Source: Gordonia amicalis NBRC 100051 = JCM 11271
GTDB taxonomy: Bacteria; Actinomycetota; Actinomycetes; Mycobacteriales; Mycobacteriaceae
Direction of reading: 5' to 3'
Length of the DNA stretch: 64,000 nucleotides
Assembly (NCBI RefSeq): GCF_000332995.1
Contig: NZ_BANS01000015.1
Span: 62,001 to 126,000, forward strand
The position numbers and the translations under genes were made by a program. Positions within the stretch are counted from its first letter, which is position 1; the number at the start of each line of letters is the position of its first letter. A model generated the notes under the pieces. The model did no database searches and was not told the origin of the DNA. It saw only the letters and a list, made by a program, of their open reading frames with translations. Below are positions 1-8,959 of the stretch, one piece after another.

Positions 1-537
1 CGCGGCGCGGATGGCGGCCGGTTCGCCCGCGCGCTCGGCGAACTCGGTGTAGGTGACCGGCCGCCCGGGTTCGACGAGACGCAGCGCGTCCCACGCCTTG
101 TTCAGGAAGGTGCCGCCGGAGAGCTGGACCACCTCGACCCGGGACGGCGCATCGACCTCGCCCGCGTAGTACGCCGACACCGCGTCGGTGAGTCTCCCGA
201 GCGTCACGGAACGCTGCAGTGACTCCGGACGCAACGATCGGTGGATGAGTGCGGAGAGATAGGCGGGATCGTCGGTCCACCCGGATGCGAGGACGCGCTC
301 CGAGTCGTCGGCGATCACGGTGAACGGACCGTTCGGGGTGTCGAGGGTGGCGTAACCGGCGGCGGTGGCAGTGCCGGGGGTGACGGGGTCGTCGGCGGCC
401 GTGGTGTGGGCGGTCGGTCCGTCGGTGACGGTGGGGGACGGTGCAGGCATGGCGTTCCTGTCGGGTCGGGGTTCGAGTCGAATCGGTGTCGGATGGGGCG
501 TCATCGGATCAGGCGTCATCTGGGGTCCGCTCGTCAT
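1..537 (-). CDS. ogt: Methylated-DNA-[protein]-cysteine methyltransferase, 3' end outside window
   Basis: Repairs O6-alkylguanine by transferring the alkyl group to its own cysteine. Reading the minus strand from the ATG at 537, the frame stays open to base 1. It ends with the family's helix-turn-helix region (FLNKAWDAL, then PVTYTEFAERAGEPAAIRAA). The PCHR motif with the acceptor cysteine would follow just beyond the window, so it cannot be checked. The start overlaps the stop of the upstream Ada/AlkA gene by four bases (ATGA), which indicates an alkylation-repair operon. An internal ATG about 26 codons downstream is an alternative start. The N-terminal 45 residues are low-complexity and not family-like. 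Confidence 0.85.
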   Translation of the reverse strand, partial: MTSGPQMTPDPMTPHPTPIRLEPRPDRNAMPAPSPTVTDGPTAHTTAADDPVTPGTATAAGYATLDTPNGPFTVIADDSERVLASGWTDDPAYLSALIHRSLRPESLQRSVTLGRLTDAVSAYYAGEVDAPSRVEVVQLSGGTFLNKAWDALRLVEPGRPVTYTEFAERAGEPAAIRAA

Positions 538-2066
538 ACGTCCTCGCCGGCGCCGGCGAGGCGGTGTCGCCACAGGTGCATCGTCGCGTACGACCGCCAC
601 GGTGCCCAGTGATGTGTGTCGCGCAGATCGAGTCCCAGGTCGGCCGCGGCCCGGGCGACGACCAGGTCGTTCGCGAGCAGGACGTCGGGATCGCCCGTCA
701 CTCGCATGGTGACGATGTCGGCGGTCCAGGGGCCGATTCCGGGCAGCTCGATCAGTTGCGCACGTAGGTCAGACGCATCGACCCCGGCATGCGGTTCCAC
801 CCGACCTTCGGCGAGCGCCTCGGCGACCCCGATGACGGCGTCGATCCGGCGGCGCGGTCCGCGCAACACTTCGCGTCCGTGGGCCGCGATGGCGGCCGAG
901 GTGGGAAAAGCCTTCGGTACCCGATCGGCGCCCGAGGTGGCACCGTCGGGCAACGCTTCGCCGAGCGCGTCGACGAGCCGGTCGATCTGATGTCGTGCGG
1001 CCGCGAGACTGACCTGCTGTCCCAGCATGGTGCGGATGATCGTCTCCGCGGGGTCGAGACTGCCCGGCACGCGGAGTCCGGGCGCGGTCTCGACGACAGG
1101 GCGGAGAGTCGGGTCGTCGGCGAGGGTCTCCGCGGCGGCGGTGATGTCGGCATCGAGGTCGAGTAGCCGACGCAGACGGTTCACCGCAGCACCGAGGTCG
1201 CGCATGTCGAGTCGGGAGAGAACGACACCGACGTGGTCGTCATGGGGTTCGATCTCGGCGATCGCCGAGCCGTGCGGGAGGTTGATGACACGCCGGAACC
1301 GCCAACCGAGGGGTGCGTCGGCGTCGTCGATGACGGTCTCGACCCCCGCTGCCGCGTGTGCGGACAGAAACCAGCGCATCCACGTCCAGCGGTAGGGCGC
1401 GCGAAACGGCAGGCGCAGGCTGACACTGCCCGGAGCCGACGGTGCTTCGGCGTGTGGTCGGTCGCGACCGTTGCGGAGTCGCCGGAGTTCGGTCGGGGTG
1501 AGTCCGAAGACGGCGCGGATCGTGTCATTGAACTGCCGGATGCTGGCGAAGCCGGCGGCGAAGGCGACGTCGGACATCGGTAGCGTCGTGCACTGGATGA
1601 GCACCCGGGCGTTGGTGGCCCGGTGCGCGCGGGCGAGCGCGAGCGGACCGGCACCCAGGTGGTCGGTGAGGACACGGTTGAGATGGCGGGGTGAGTACTT
1701 CAGCCGTGCCGCGAGACCGCCGACACCCTCACGTTCGACGACCCCGTCCGCGATCAGCCGCATCGCGCGGGCGGACATGTCGGCGTTCACATTCCACAGC
1801 GGAGAACCGGGGACGGCGTCGGGAGCACATCGCCGGCAGGCACGGTAGCCCTGTTGCTGGGCCGCGGCCGCGGTCAGCACGAACGCGACATTGTGTGGTC
1901 GCGGCGTCTGCGCGGGGCACGACGGACGGCAGTAGATCCCGGTGGTCCGGACGGTGACGAAGAACTGGCCGTCGAAACGTGCATCCCGTGCCTGGAGGGC
2001 GCGATAGCAGCGGTCGAAGTCCGGAGCCGAGCCCGGGACGGTGTGTTCGACGGAAGCTGTGGTCAC
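534..2066 (-). CDS. alkA: Ada-type regulator fused to AlkA-type 3-methyladenine DNA glycosylase
   Basis: A bifunctional alkylation-damage protein of about 510 residues. Domains in order: Ada zinc/phosphotriester domain (residues ~10-80, with CRPSC and CRRC supplying the four zinc cysteines and the acceptor), AraC-type helix-turn-helix (~95-185, ending FGLTPTELRRLR), AlkA N-terminal domain (~205-310), and HhH-GPD glycosylase domain (~315-505, with ELPGIGPWTAD and the catalytic-loop Asp). The GTG at 2066 is chosen because the family match starts about 15 residues later. The longer frame upstream has no family similarity. It is followed by ogt with a 4-base overlap. Methylation of the N-terminal cysteine probably autoactivates transcription, as in E. 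coli Ada (family knowledge). Confidence 0.9.
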   Translation of the reverse strand: MTTASVEHTVPGSAPDFDRCYRALQARDARFDGQFFVTVRTTGIYCRPSCPAQTPRPHNVAFVLTAAAAQQQGYRACRRCAPDAVPGSPLWNVNADMSARAMRLIADGVVEREGVGGLAARLKYSPRHLNRVLTDHLGAGPLALARAHRATNARVLIQCTTLPMSDVAFAAGFASIRQFNDTIRAVFGLTPTELRRLRNGRDRPHAEAPSAPGSVSLRLPFRAPYRWTWMRWFLSAHAAAGVETVIDDADAPLGWRFRRVINLPHGSAIAEIEPHDDHVGVVLSRLDMRDLGAAVNRLRRLLDLDADITAAAETLADDPTLRPVVETAPGLRVPGSLDPAETIIRTMLGQQVSLAAARHQIDRLVDALGEALPDGATSGADRVPKAFPTSAAIAAHGREVLRGPRRRIDAVIGVAEALAEGRVEPHAGVDASDLRAQLIELPGIGPWTADIVTMRVTGDPDVLLANDLVVARAAADLGLDLRDTHHWAPWRSYATMHLWRHRLAGAGEDV

Positions 2067-2171
2067 CTCTCCACTCTGACATTCGGCGGGATCGACTTCT
2101 GGCGGAAATCGGACGCGACATGTACGGCCGAATCTGTGATCTGAGTAACAGTGCTGTGGCACGATTGCGCC

Positions 2172-2501
2172 ATGTCCACACGGTTCGATGGCCGACGGCG
2201 AAGCCGGCACGACGACCTGCCCCTCGCCGGGCTGCCCGGATGGGGCCTGGAGATGATTATGGGTCTCTACGGCCCCGAGACCATCAGACGCGCACTCACC
2301 GAAGAGGCCGAACAAGGCATCGCGCCCGTGCCGTGGGATGGTCAGCGGGCCGACGAGTCGCCGATCCGGCCGTTCGACGCGCCGGAGGTCGAGATGTGTG
2401 GCCGGGACGACATCCCGCCGGTCTTCAATCAGGTTGACGCCGAACTCGAGGCGCTCAATTCGCTGATCCGCTTCATCGGACGCAAACTGCGCCGACGCTG
2501 A
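2172..2501 (+). CDS. Hypothetical protein, 109 aa
   Basis: I do not recognise this protein. It is small and soluble-looking, acidic in the middle, with a very basic C-terminus (RKLRRR). A region around residues 15-40 (LPLAGLPGWGLEMI, then LYGPETIRRALTEE) looks like a conserved helix pair. The ATG at 2172 is preferred over an upstream in-frame ATG because the extra residues look like promoter DNA. It is divergent from the Ada/AlkA gene, with a 105-base shared promoter region. No signal peptide or membrane segment is visible. Confidence 0.6.
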   Translation: MSTRFDGRRRSRHDDLPLAGLPGWGLEMIMGLYGPETIRRALTEEAEQGIAPVPWDGQRADESPIRPFDAPEVEMCGRDDIPPVFNQVDAELEALNSLIRFIGRKLRRR

Positions 2502-2595
2502 CCGGTCGCGGCATCCCTGAGCTGTTCGCATCCGCGGCGACCGTCATCCGTCGCGTCGACTCCGCGATGTCATCGTGGTGTGTGAGGATCCACGA

Positions 2596-3966
2596 GTGAC
2601 TGACAGCTCGGACGACCAGCGTGCAGACGACGAAGCCGGAACCGGCAGCCCGGATTCCATCTCGGTGGGTGCCGACGCCGTCCTCGGGGATGATGCCGTA
2701 CTCGGCGGCGTCGAGGAGAAGGCATACCCGACGCGCGCCCAGGTGATGATGGCCGGCCTGCGATCGTGCGCGACCGTGGGTCTGCAGATCGTGCTGGTGG
2801 CAGCCGCCCTGTGGGTGCTCTTCTGGGTGCTCGGCAAGTTCTGGGTGATCCTGCTGCCGGTCCTGCTCGCGATCATCGTGTGCACCATCCTGTGGCCGCC
2901 GGTGCGCTGGATGCGTAACCACGGCGTCCCGGCCGCGGCGGCGTCGTTGTTGATGATGCTGATCGGTCTCGGTGTGCTCGGAGGTGTCATCGGTCTGATC
3001 GTGCCGTCGATCGTCGACCAGGCTCCCGAACTCGCCAACCGGGCCACCGACGGTGTGAAGCATCTCCAGGACTGGGTTCAGGGGCCGCCGCTCAACATCG
3101 AGGACGAACAGCTCGACAACATCGTCAACGCCATCACGAGCAAGTTGCAGTCGAGTGCGTCGACCATCGCCTCGGGTGTGTTCAGCGGCGTGGGCACCGC
3201 GACATCGCTGCTCGTCACCGTCTTCACCACGTTCGTGCTGGTGTTCTTCTTCCTCAAGGACGGGCCGAAGTTCGTGCCGTGGCTCGACCGCTCGGTCGGC
3301 AAGCTTTCCGGCACCCACGTCGGTGAGGTCCTGACCCGGATGTGGAACAGCCTCGGTGGATTCATCCGGACGCAGGCGGTCGTCAGCTTCGTCGACGCCG
3401 CGCTCATCGGCCTCGGCTTGTTCATCCTCGGGGTTCCGCTCGCCGGCGTGTTGGTGGTGGTCACCTTCCTCGGCGGCTTCATCCCGATCGTCGGTGCGTT
3501 CGTCGCCGGAGCGCTCGCCGTGCTCATCGCCCTCGTGTCCAACGGCCTGACCACCGCGCTCATCCTGCTCGGCGTCATCCTGGCTGTGCAGCAGCTCGAG
3601 GGCAATGTGCTGCAGCCGTGGTTGCAGGCGAAGTCGATGGATCTGCACGCCGTGATCGTGCTGCTCTCGGTGACGTTGGGCGGCACCCTGTTCGGTATCA
3701 CCGGTGCCTTCCTCGCGGTGCCGGCGGTCGCGTCGCTGGCGGTGGTGTTGCGCTACCTGAACGAGCGGATCGCCGAACGCGCGGGGGAGTCGCTGGCACC
3801 CGAAGGTGCGCCCGTCACCAAGCAGGTGGGCGTCCCCGACGAGGACCCGCCGAAGGAGCCGCCGAACCCGGTCAAGGGATTGCTGGACCGGGACCGACCG
3901 CCGGGTCCACGACGAGGTCCGACGCAGCGTCGGGCCTCGCGGCCGGTGCCGATAGACTGGTCGCCC
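2596..3966 (+). CDS. AI-2E family (PerM-like) membrane transporter, no stop before ychF
   Basis: A multi-pass membrane protein of the AI-2E/PerM family. It has about seven hydrophobic segments, a conserved loop around residues 250-300, and the family core VTFLGGFIPIVGAFVAG. The N-terminal ~40 residues are acidic and cytoplasmic-looking. The GTG at 2596 is chosen because a GAGGAT ribosome-binding site lies six bases upstream; GTG at 2575 is an alternative. After the last membrane segment a Pro/Arg-rich tail continues without any stop straight into ychF in the same frame, so the end given here is simply the base before the ychF start. It could be a true fusion, a gene that lost its stop, or a sequencing indel. 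Confidence 0.75.
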
Positions 3967-5046
3967 GTGAGTCTCACCCTGGGAATTGTCGGTCTGCCCA
4001 ACGTCGGTAAGTCGACCCTGTTCAACGCCCTGACCCGTAACGATGTGCTGGCGGCCAACTACCCGTTCGCCACCATCGAGCCCAACGTGGGCGTGGTCGA
4101 ACTGCCCGACGCGCGACTGAAGCGTCTCGCGGAGATCTTCGGCAGCGAGCGCATCCTGCCCGCCACGGTGTCGTTCGTCGACATCGCCGGCATCGTCAAG
4201 GGTGCCTCCGAGGGCGAGGGCATGGGCAACCAGTTCCTCGCCAACATCCGTGAGGCCGACGCCATCTGCCAGGTGGTCCGTGTTTTCGACGACGGTGACG
4301 TCGTGCACGTCGACGGTCGCGTCGATCCGTTCGCCGACATCGAGGTCATCGAGACCGAACTGATCCTCGCCGACATGCAGACGCTGGAGAAGGCGCTCCC
4401 GCGTCTGGAGAAGGACTCGCGCAAGAACAAGGACCTCGTCGAGACCCTCGAGGCGGCCAAGAAGGCACAGGAGATCCTCGACAGCGGAAAAACGCTGTTC
4501 TCGCAGAAGGATTCGTTCGACCTGTCTTCGGTCCGCGAGCTGCACCTGATGACGGCGAAGCCGTTCCTCTACGTGTTCAACTCCGACGAGGGCGTGCTCA
4601 CCGACGACGCGAAGAAGGCCGAACTGCGCGCCGCCATCGCACCGGCCGACGCGGTGTTCCTCGACGCGAAGGTCGAGAGCGAACTCCTCGAACTCGACGA
4701 GGAGGACGCCCTGGAACTGCTCGACTCCATCGGCCAGGACGAGCCCGGCCTGACTTCGCTCGCGCGCGCCGGTTTCCACACCCTCGGCCTGCAGACCTAC
4801 CTCACCGCAGGTCCGAAGGAGGCGCGCGCCTGGACGATCCGCCAGGGCGACACCGCACCCAAGGCGGCCGGCGTCATCCACACCGACTTCGAGAAGGGCT
4901 TCATCAAGGCCGAGATCGTGTCCTTCGCCGACCTCGACGAGGCCGGATCGATGGCCGCCGCCAAGGCCGCCGGCAAGGTCCGCATGGAGGGCAAGGACTA
5001 CATCATGCAGGACGGCGACGTGGTGGAGTTCCGCTTCAACGTGTAG
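3967..5046 (+). CDS. ychF: Ribosome-binding ATPase YchF (Obg family)
   Basis: Universally conserved Obg-like P-loop NTPase that binds ribosomes and prefers ATP. The length, 359 residues, is exactly that of the family. Walker A is GLPNVGKST near residue 8; [14 protein letters not shown] is the G3 region; the altered G4 motif NSDE (instead of NKxD) explains ATP preference in this family. A coiled-coil follows at ~200-245, and the TGS domain fills the C-terminus. The GTG start has no good Shine-Dalgarno. A TAGACT -10-like box about nine bases upstream suggests a leaderless transcript, which would allow translation independent of the upstream in-frame membrane protein. Confidence 0.95.
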   Translation: MSLTLGIVGLPNVGKSTLFNALTRNDVLAANYPFATIEPNVGVVELPDARLKRLAEIFGSERILPATVSFVDIAGIVKGASEGEGMGNQFLANIREADAICQVVRVFDDGDVVHVDGRVDPFADIEVIETELILADMQTLEKALPRLEKDSRKNKDLVETLEAAKKAQEILDSGKTLFSQKDSFDLSSVRELHLMTAKPFLYVFNSDEGVLTDDAKKAELRAAIAPADAVFLDAKVESELLELDEEDALELLDSIGQDEPGLTSLARAGFHTLGLQTYLTAGPKEARAWTIRQGDTAPKAAGVIHTDFEKGFIKAEIVSFADLDEAGSMAAAKAAGKVRMEGKDYIMQDGDVVEFRFNV

Positions 5047-5083
5047 CGGCGCACCGGCTCGCCCCGACGCCTATCGTGTTGGT

Positions 5084-5416
5084 GTGCCCAGATTTCTCGC
5101 GATCCTCAACGGCTCGGCCGGCGACATCGACAGGGTTGGGCTGACCGAGCAGCAGCAGGCCGACTTCATGGCGGCCTGGTCGGCCTGGGCACGAGCCCAT
5201 CGAACGGCTCTGATCGATCCTGGTGCCCCACTGTTCCGGAAGCGTCGAGTGACCGCCGACGGCGTCGAGGAGTTCGAGGACGCCAAGGTTGCGTACGCGG
5301 TTGTCGAGGCCGATTCCCATGACGACGCGGTCCGCATCCTGGGCGAGCACCCACACCTGACACTCTTCCGTGGCAACTCGATCGAGGTCATCGAGTGCCC
5401 GGCGGTCCTGGGCTGA
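5084..5416 (+). CDS. YCII-related (YciI-like) domain protein
   Basis: A 110-residue protein of the YCII-related / YciI-like dimeric ferredoxin-fold group. The pattern is typical: N-terminal MPRFLAIL strand, a helix with ADFMAAWSAWARAH, central DPGAPL and, near the end, the VVEADSHDDAVRILGEHPH segment that places the conserved His/Asp pocket. The function in this family is mostly unknown. Starts at GTG 5084. A TATCGT box just upstream and no Shine-Dalgarno suggest a leaderless message. Confidence 0.75.
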   Translation: MPRFLAILNGSAGDIDRVGLTEQQQADFMAAWSAWARAHRTALIDPGAPLFRKRRVTADGVEEFEDAKVAYAVVEADSHDDAVRILGEHPHLTLFRGNSIEVIECPAVLG

Positions 5417-5559
5417 ATGCGCCGGCGTTTCCGACGAGAGTCCATCCGAGATGAGGAAGCTCCGACGAACCTTCTTTCCGGGTCCAACGCCCAGCTGGTT
5501 GGCATGTTTGCGCAGGTGGCAGGCTATGCTCATGGGCATGCAAACGTTCCGCTTCTTCC

Positions 5560-5922
5560 ATGTCTGACCAGCTGCCTCCGTGCCCGGAGTGTGCTCAGGA
5601 GTTCACCCACCCGCAGGGCGCGCTCCTGGTGTGCCCGATGTGCGGGCACGAGTGGTCGGCCGATGAATCGTCGGAAGTCGACGCCGCGGCCACGACCGAG
5701 ATCAAGGATTCGGTCGGCAACGCCCTTGCCGATGGTGACACCGTGACCATCGTCAAGACCGTCAAGGTCAAGGGCGGTGGCGGCGGTGTCATCAAGATCG
5801 GCACGAAGGTGCGAAACATCCGGTTGATCTCCGACGGCGTGGGCGACCACGACATCGACGCGAAGGTTCCCGATTTCGGTCAGATGCAACTGAAGTCGAG
5901 CGTGGTGAAGAAGGTTCTCTGA
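5560..5922 (+). CDS. yjdM: Zinc-ribbon protein YjdM (PhnA family)
   Basis: A 120-residue match to the YjdM/PhnA family along its full length. It has an N-terminal zinc ribbon with two CPxC pairs (residues ~8-30) and then an SH3-like PhnA domain (DGDTVTIVKTVKVKG, IKIGTKVRNIRL, VKKVL at the end). Despite the historic name, it is not a proven phosphonate enzyme. The 143-base stretch upstream holds no gene. Confidence 0.9.
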   Translation: MSDQLPPCPECAQEFTHPQGALLVCPMCGHEWSADESSEVDAAATTEIKDSVGNALADGDTVTIVKTVKVKGGGGGVIKIGTKVRNIRLISDGVGDHDIDAKVPDFGQMQLKSSVVKKVL

Positions 5923-5955
5923 GCCGATACCGATCCACAGCTTCGGGGAGTTACC

Positions 5956-6402
5956 GTGGCCGACATGGCCATCAAACTCGAGAACATCGGGATCGCGGTC
6001 CGCGACATCGAGGCGGCGATCGCGTTCTTCACCGACCTCGGCCTCAGCGTCGTCGGCCGGGACGAGGTGAGCGGCGAATGGGCCTCCACCGCAGTCGGTC
6101 TCGACGGAAACCACGCCAAGATCGCGATGCTGCGGACACCCGACGGGCAAGGCCGGCTCGAACTGTTCGAGTACCTCCATCCCGACGCCATCGAGACGAC
6201 GCCGACGCTGCCCAACGAGATCGGCATGCACCGTGTCGCGTTCTCGGTCGACGACCTCGACGCGGCGCTCGAGATCGCCGCGCGGCACGGATGTCGTCCG
6301 CTTCGCGGGGTCGCGAACTACGAGAACATCTACAAGCTCACTTACGTGCGTGGGCCCAGCGGCATCATCGTGATGCTCGCGCAGGATCTGACGAAGAGCT
6401 GA
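5956..6402 (+). CDS. VOC-family (glyoxalase/dioxygenase superfamily) protein
   Basis: A single vicinal-oxygen-chelate domain of 148 residues with two beta-alpha-beta-beta-beta modules: LENIGIAVRDIEAAIAFFTDLG at the start and HRVAFSVDDLDAALEIAARHG in the second half. The second metal-ligand Glu equivalent is not obvious (LTYVRGPSGIIVMLAQ ends the fold), so the substrate cannot be predicted. The GTG start is preceded by GGGGAG. Confidence 0.8.
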   Translation: MADMAIKLENIGIAVRDIEAAIAFFTDLGLSVVGRDEVSGEWASTAVGLDGNHAKIAMLRTPDGQGRLELFEYLHPDAIETTPTLPNEIGMHRVAFSVDDLDAALEIAARHGCRPLRGVANYENIYKLTYVRGPSGIIVMLAQDLTKS

Positions 6403-6517
6403 CGACCACCTATGGCGACCGTCATGCAGTAGCAGGAATCGATGGCTCGACATCGCCCTGGCGCCATCTGTCTCGCGGCCGGCGTTCGACGAATGTTCAT
6501 TTGGTCGGCGGTTCGAG

Positions 6518-6533
6518 GTCTGTCAATATAGAC
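6518..6533. promoter_or_regulatory. Probable ArsR operator
   Basis: The imperfect palindrome GTCTGTCAATATAGAC (outer GTCT/AGAC arms) ends two bases before the arsR start codon. The reverse strand carries a TTGACA half-site, also found at the second arsR. The location just upstream of a probably leaderless arsR start fits autorepression. The assignment is by position and symmetry only. Confidence 0.5.
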
Positions 6534-6535
6534 GC

Positions 6536-6916
6536 ATGTCGAATCAGGACCGGCTGCCCGACGTGGCGGACGAGGCGTGTTGTACGCCGTTGGTGCAGGA
6601 GCCTCTCAGCGTCGATGCGACGGTGGAGTTGGCGCGCATGTTCAAGGCGATGGGCGATCCGGTGCGATTGCGGTTGCTGAGCCTGGTGGCCAGCCATGCC
6701 GGCGGGGAGGCCTGCGTGTGCGACATCTCGGGATCGTTCGATTTGTCCCAGCCCACCATCTCGCACCATCTCAAGGTGTTGCGGCAGGCGGGTCTGCTGG
6801 ACTGTGAGCGCCGGGGCACCTGGGTGTACTACTGGGTCATTCCTGCTGCGTTGCAGCAGCTCTCGTCCATTCTGAGCTCGGCGGATCCCACCGCGGACAC
6901 GTTGGTGATCGCGTGA
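6536..6916 (+). CDS. arsR: ArsR/SmtB-family arsenic-responsive repressor
   Basis: A 126-residue winged-helix repressor. It has an N-terminal Cys pair (DEACCTPL, residues ~13-16), the ArsR core FKAMGDPVRLRLLSLV, a CVC motif in the helix preceding the recognition helix (EACVCDISGSFDLSQPT), and SHHLKVLRQAGLL. These cysteines are the expected As(III) ligands. The first gene of an operon with acr3 and two arsC-like genes; its stop overlaps the acr3 start by four bases. Confidence 0.93.
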   Translation: MSNQDRLPDVADEACCTPLVQEPLSVDATVELARMFKAMGDPVRLRLLSLVASHAGGEACVCDISGSFDLSQPTISHHLKVLRQAGLLDCERRGTWVYYWVIPAALQQLSSILSSADPTADTLVIA

Positions 6917-7992
6917 GTACCGCATCGAACACTTCCGAGCACCCCGCGGTCGTCGGCAAACTCTCCACCCTTGACCGGTTCCTGCCGGTGTGGATCGGGG
7001 TGGCGATGGTCGCCGGCCTGCTCCTGGGCCGGTTGATCCCCGGGTTGAACGATGTGCTGTCGGCCATCTCGATCGATGGCGTCTCGTTACCCATCGCGAT
7101 CGGCCTGCTGATCATGATGTATCCGGTTCTGGCGAAGGTCCGCTACGACCGCCTCGACACGGTGACCGGAGACAAGCGACTCCTCATCGGATCGCTGGTC
7201 CTGAACTGGGTCGTCGGCCCTGCGTTGATGTTCGCTCTGGCCTGGATCTTCCTCGCCGACCTGCCCGAGTACCGCACCGGTCTGATCATCGTCGGGTTGG
7301 CGCGATGCATCGCGATGGTGATCATCTGGAATGATCTGGCGTGCGGTGACCGTGAAGCAGCTGCAGTGTTGGTGGCGATCAACTCGGTGTTCCAGGTCGT
7401 GATGTTCGCCGTCCTGGGCTGGTTCTACCTCTCGGTCTTGCCGGGTTGGCTGGGTCTGGAGCAGACAACGATCGATGCGTCTCCGTGGCAGATCGCCAAA
7501 TCGGTGCTGGTCTTCCTGGGCATCCCGCTGGCCGCCGGATTCCTGTCCCGATATCTGGGGGAGCGGAACAGGGGTCGCGACTGGTATGAGTCGACGTTCA
7601 TTCCCAGGATCAGTCCGTGGGCGCTGTACGGGTTGCTGTTCACTATCGTGATTCTCTTTGCCCTGCAAGGTGATCAGATCACCTCCCAACCGCTCGATGT
7701 CGTCCGCATCGCGATCCCGCTGCTGGTGTACTTCGCGGTGATGTGGGGCGGCGGTTATGCATTCGGTGCGGCCATGAAACTCGGGTACGAACGCACCACG
7801 ACGATGGCGTTCACTGCTGCCGGCAACAACTTCGAACTGGCCATCGCGGTCGCGATCGCCACGTATGGCGCCACTTCGGGACAGGCATTGGCCGGTGTCG
7901 TGGGCCCGTTGATCGAGGTCCCGGTCCTCGTGGGGTTGGTGTACGTCTCGCTGGCGTTGCGCAAGCGCTTCATCGCCCCGCAGAAGTCCTGA
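6913..7992 (+). CDS. acr3: ACR3 arsenite efflux permease
   Basis: Exports As(III) through the cytoplasmic membrane. At 359 residues with ten predicted membrane segments, it matches ACR3 (BART superfamily). Key features are LLIMMYPVLAKVRYD in TM2, the essential-cysteine segment GLARCIAMVIIWNDLACGD (about residues 125-145), and AAGNNFELAIAVAIATYG near the end. The GTG start overlaps arsR (GTGA), indicating translational coupling. It is followed by arsC genes in the same orientation. Confidence 0.96.
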   Translation: MSTASNTSEHPAVVGKLSTLDRFLPVWIGVAMVAGLLLGRLIPGLNDVLSAISIDGVSLPIAIGLLIMMYPVLAKVRYDRLDTVTGDKRLLIGSLVLNWVVGPALMFALAWIFLADLPEYRTGLIIVGLARCIAMVIIWNDLACGDREAAAVLVAINSVFQVVMFAVLGWFYLSVLPGWLGLEQTTIDASPWQIAKSVLVFLGIPLAAGFLSRYLGERNRGRDWYESTFIPRISPWALYGLLFTIVILFALQGDQITSQPLDVVRIAIPLLVYFAVMWGGGYAFGAAMKLGYERTTTMAFTAAGNNFELAIAVAIATYGATSGQALAGVVGPLIEVPVLVGLVYVSLALRKRFIAPQKS

Positions 7993-8059
7993 GCTTGCTC
8001 GAGGGCTCGTCCCGCACCACACGCATAACCTCCTCTCACACCGAAAAGGAAGCCACGCC

Positions 8060-8488
8060 ATGTCTGCACCGAGACCGAGTGTGTTGTTCGTCTGCGTCCA
8101 CAACGCCGGCCGTTCTCAGATGGCCGCCGGGTTTCTCACCGCGCTGGGTGGCGGTCGGGTCGAGGTTCGCTCTGCGGGTTCGGCGCCGGCGGAAGCCATC
8201 AACCCCGTGGCCGTGGAGGCCATGGCCGAGGTCGGAATCGACATCTCCGACCAAGCTCCGAAGATCCTCACCCCCGACACCGTCGAGCGCTCCGACGTGG
8301 TCATCACCATGGGCTGCGGCGACGCCTGCCCGGTGTTTCCCGGGGTCGACTACCGCGACTGGGCACTCGCAGACCCCGCCGGCCAGGGTATTGACGCGGT
8401 GCGCCCAATCCGCGATCAGATCCGATCGCTGGTGGTCGACCTGCTCGCCGAGATCGTGCCCGCCGGCACGGAACAGAGCGTGCGATGA
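8060..8488 (+). CDS. arsC: Arsenate reductase, LMW-phosphatase fold
   Basis: Reduces As(V) to As(III) for export by ACR3. The 142-residue protein has the P-loop CVHNAGRS (nucleophilic Cys near residue 12, transition-state Arg intact), GSAPAEAINPVAVEAM, and MGCGDACPVFPG carrying two further cysteines, followed by the acidic DW pair YRDWALADPAG. Actinobacterial members may use mycothiol/mycoredoxin or thioredoxin to regenerate; the extra cysteines here suggest an internal disulfide relay. The genome makes mycothiol (mshB at 59 kb). A GGAAGCC stretch lies upstream. Confidence 0.93.
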   Translation: MSAPRPSVLFVCVHNAGRSQMAAGFLTALGGGRVEVRSAGSAPAEAINPVAVEAMAEVGIDISDQAPKILTPDTVERSDVVITMGCGDACPVFPGVDYRDWALADPAGQGIDAVRPIRDQIRSLVVDLLAEIVPAGTEQSVR

Positions 8489-8907
8489 GCACATCACGAT
8501 CGGTTCTGTTCGTGTGCGTGAGCAATCGAGGTAAGTCGGTCATGGCCCAAGGCCTGTCGAGCACGTTGGGCGCCGGCGCGATCAACGCCTCCTCCGCCGG
8601 AACCGACGCCGCGATCGGCAAGCATGTCAACGACCTGTCCGCTCAGGTGCTCGCCGAAGTCGGCGTGGACATCGACGGCCATACGCCACGCCAACTCACC
8701 GACGATCTGATGCGCGACGCCGACCTCACGGTCGTGCTGGGAACGTCCGCGCAAGTCACCCCGCCAGATGGGGCCGTCGTCGAGGTCTGGGAGACCGATG
8801 AACCCTCCGTACGCGGGATCGACGGCATCGAGCGCATGCGTCTGATCCGCGACGACATCGCCGCTCGCATCACCGACCTCACCGCGCGCCTGGCCGACCA
8901 CGCCTGA
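8485..8907 (+). CDS. Second LMW-phosphatase-family protein of the ars operon, P-loop Lys variant
   Basis: 140 residues with the same fold as the preceding ArsC but a divergent P-loop, CVSNRGKS: the arginine normally stabilising the transition state is lysine. Similar Lys-containing ArsC-like proteins occur in corynebacterial ars operons (recollection, not checked). It lacks the CGDAC cysteines of its neighbour. The ATG overlaps the arsC stop by four bases. Role uncertain: a mycothiol-dependent reductase isoform or an accessory protein. Confidence 0.8.
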   Translation: MSTSRSVLFVCVSNRGKSVMAQGLSSTLGAGAINASSAGTDAAIGKHVNDLSAQVLAEVGVDIDGHTPRQLTDDLMRDADLTVVLGTSAQVTPPDGAVVEVWETDEPSVRGIDGIERMRLIRDDIAARITDLTARLADHA

Positions 8908-8959
8908 GCCGGCGGCGGGCACCAGCAGCACTGCTGCTCGCCGACGGGTTCGGGAGATG

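Noticed and set aside
460-490. tRNA-like GGTTCGAGTC sequence
   Set aside because: No acceptor stem or anticodon arm can be built around it, and it lies inside the ogt frame.
2473-4881. Minus-strand open frame of 802 codons opposite the AI-2E gene and ychF
   Set aside because: It is an antisense shadow: composition rich in Asp/Glu/His/Arg with no domain, while the plus strand carries clear families.
8920-8945. Terminator between the convergent arsC and arsI operons
   Set aside because: A weak AGCAGC/GCTGCT hairpin exists but with a 3-base loop and no T-tract; not strong enough to list.
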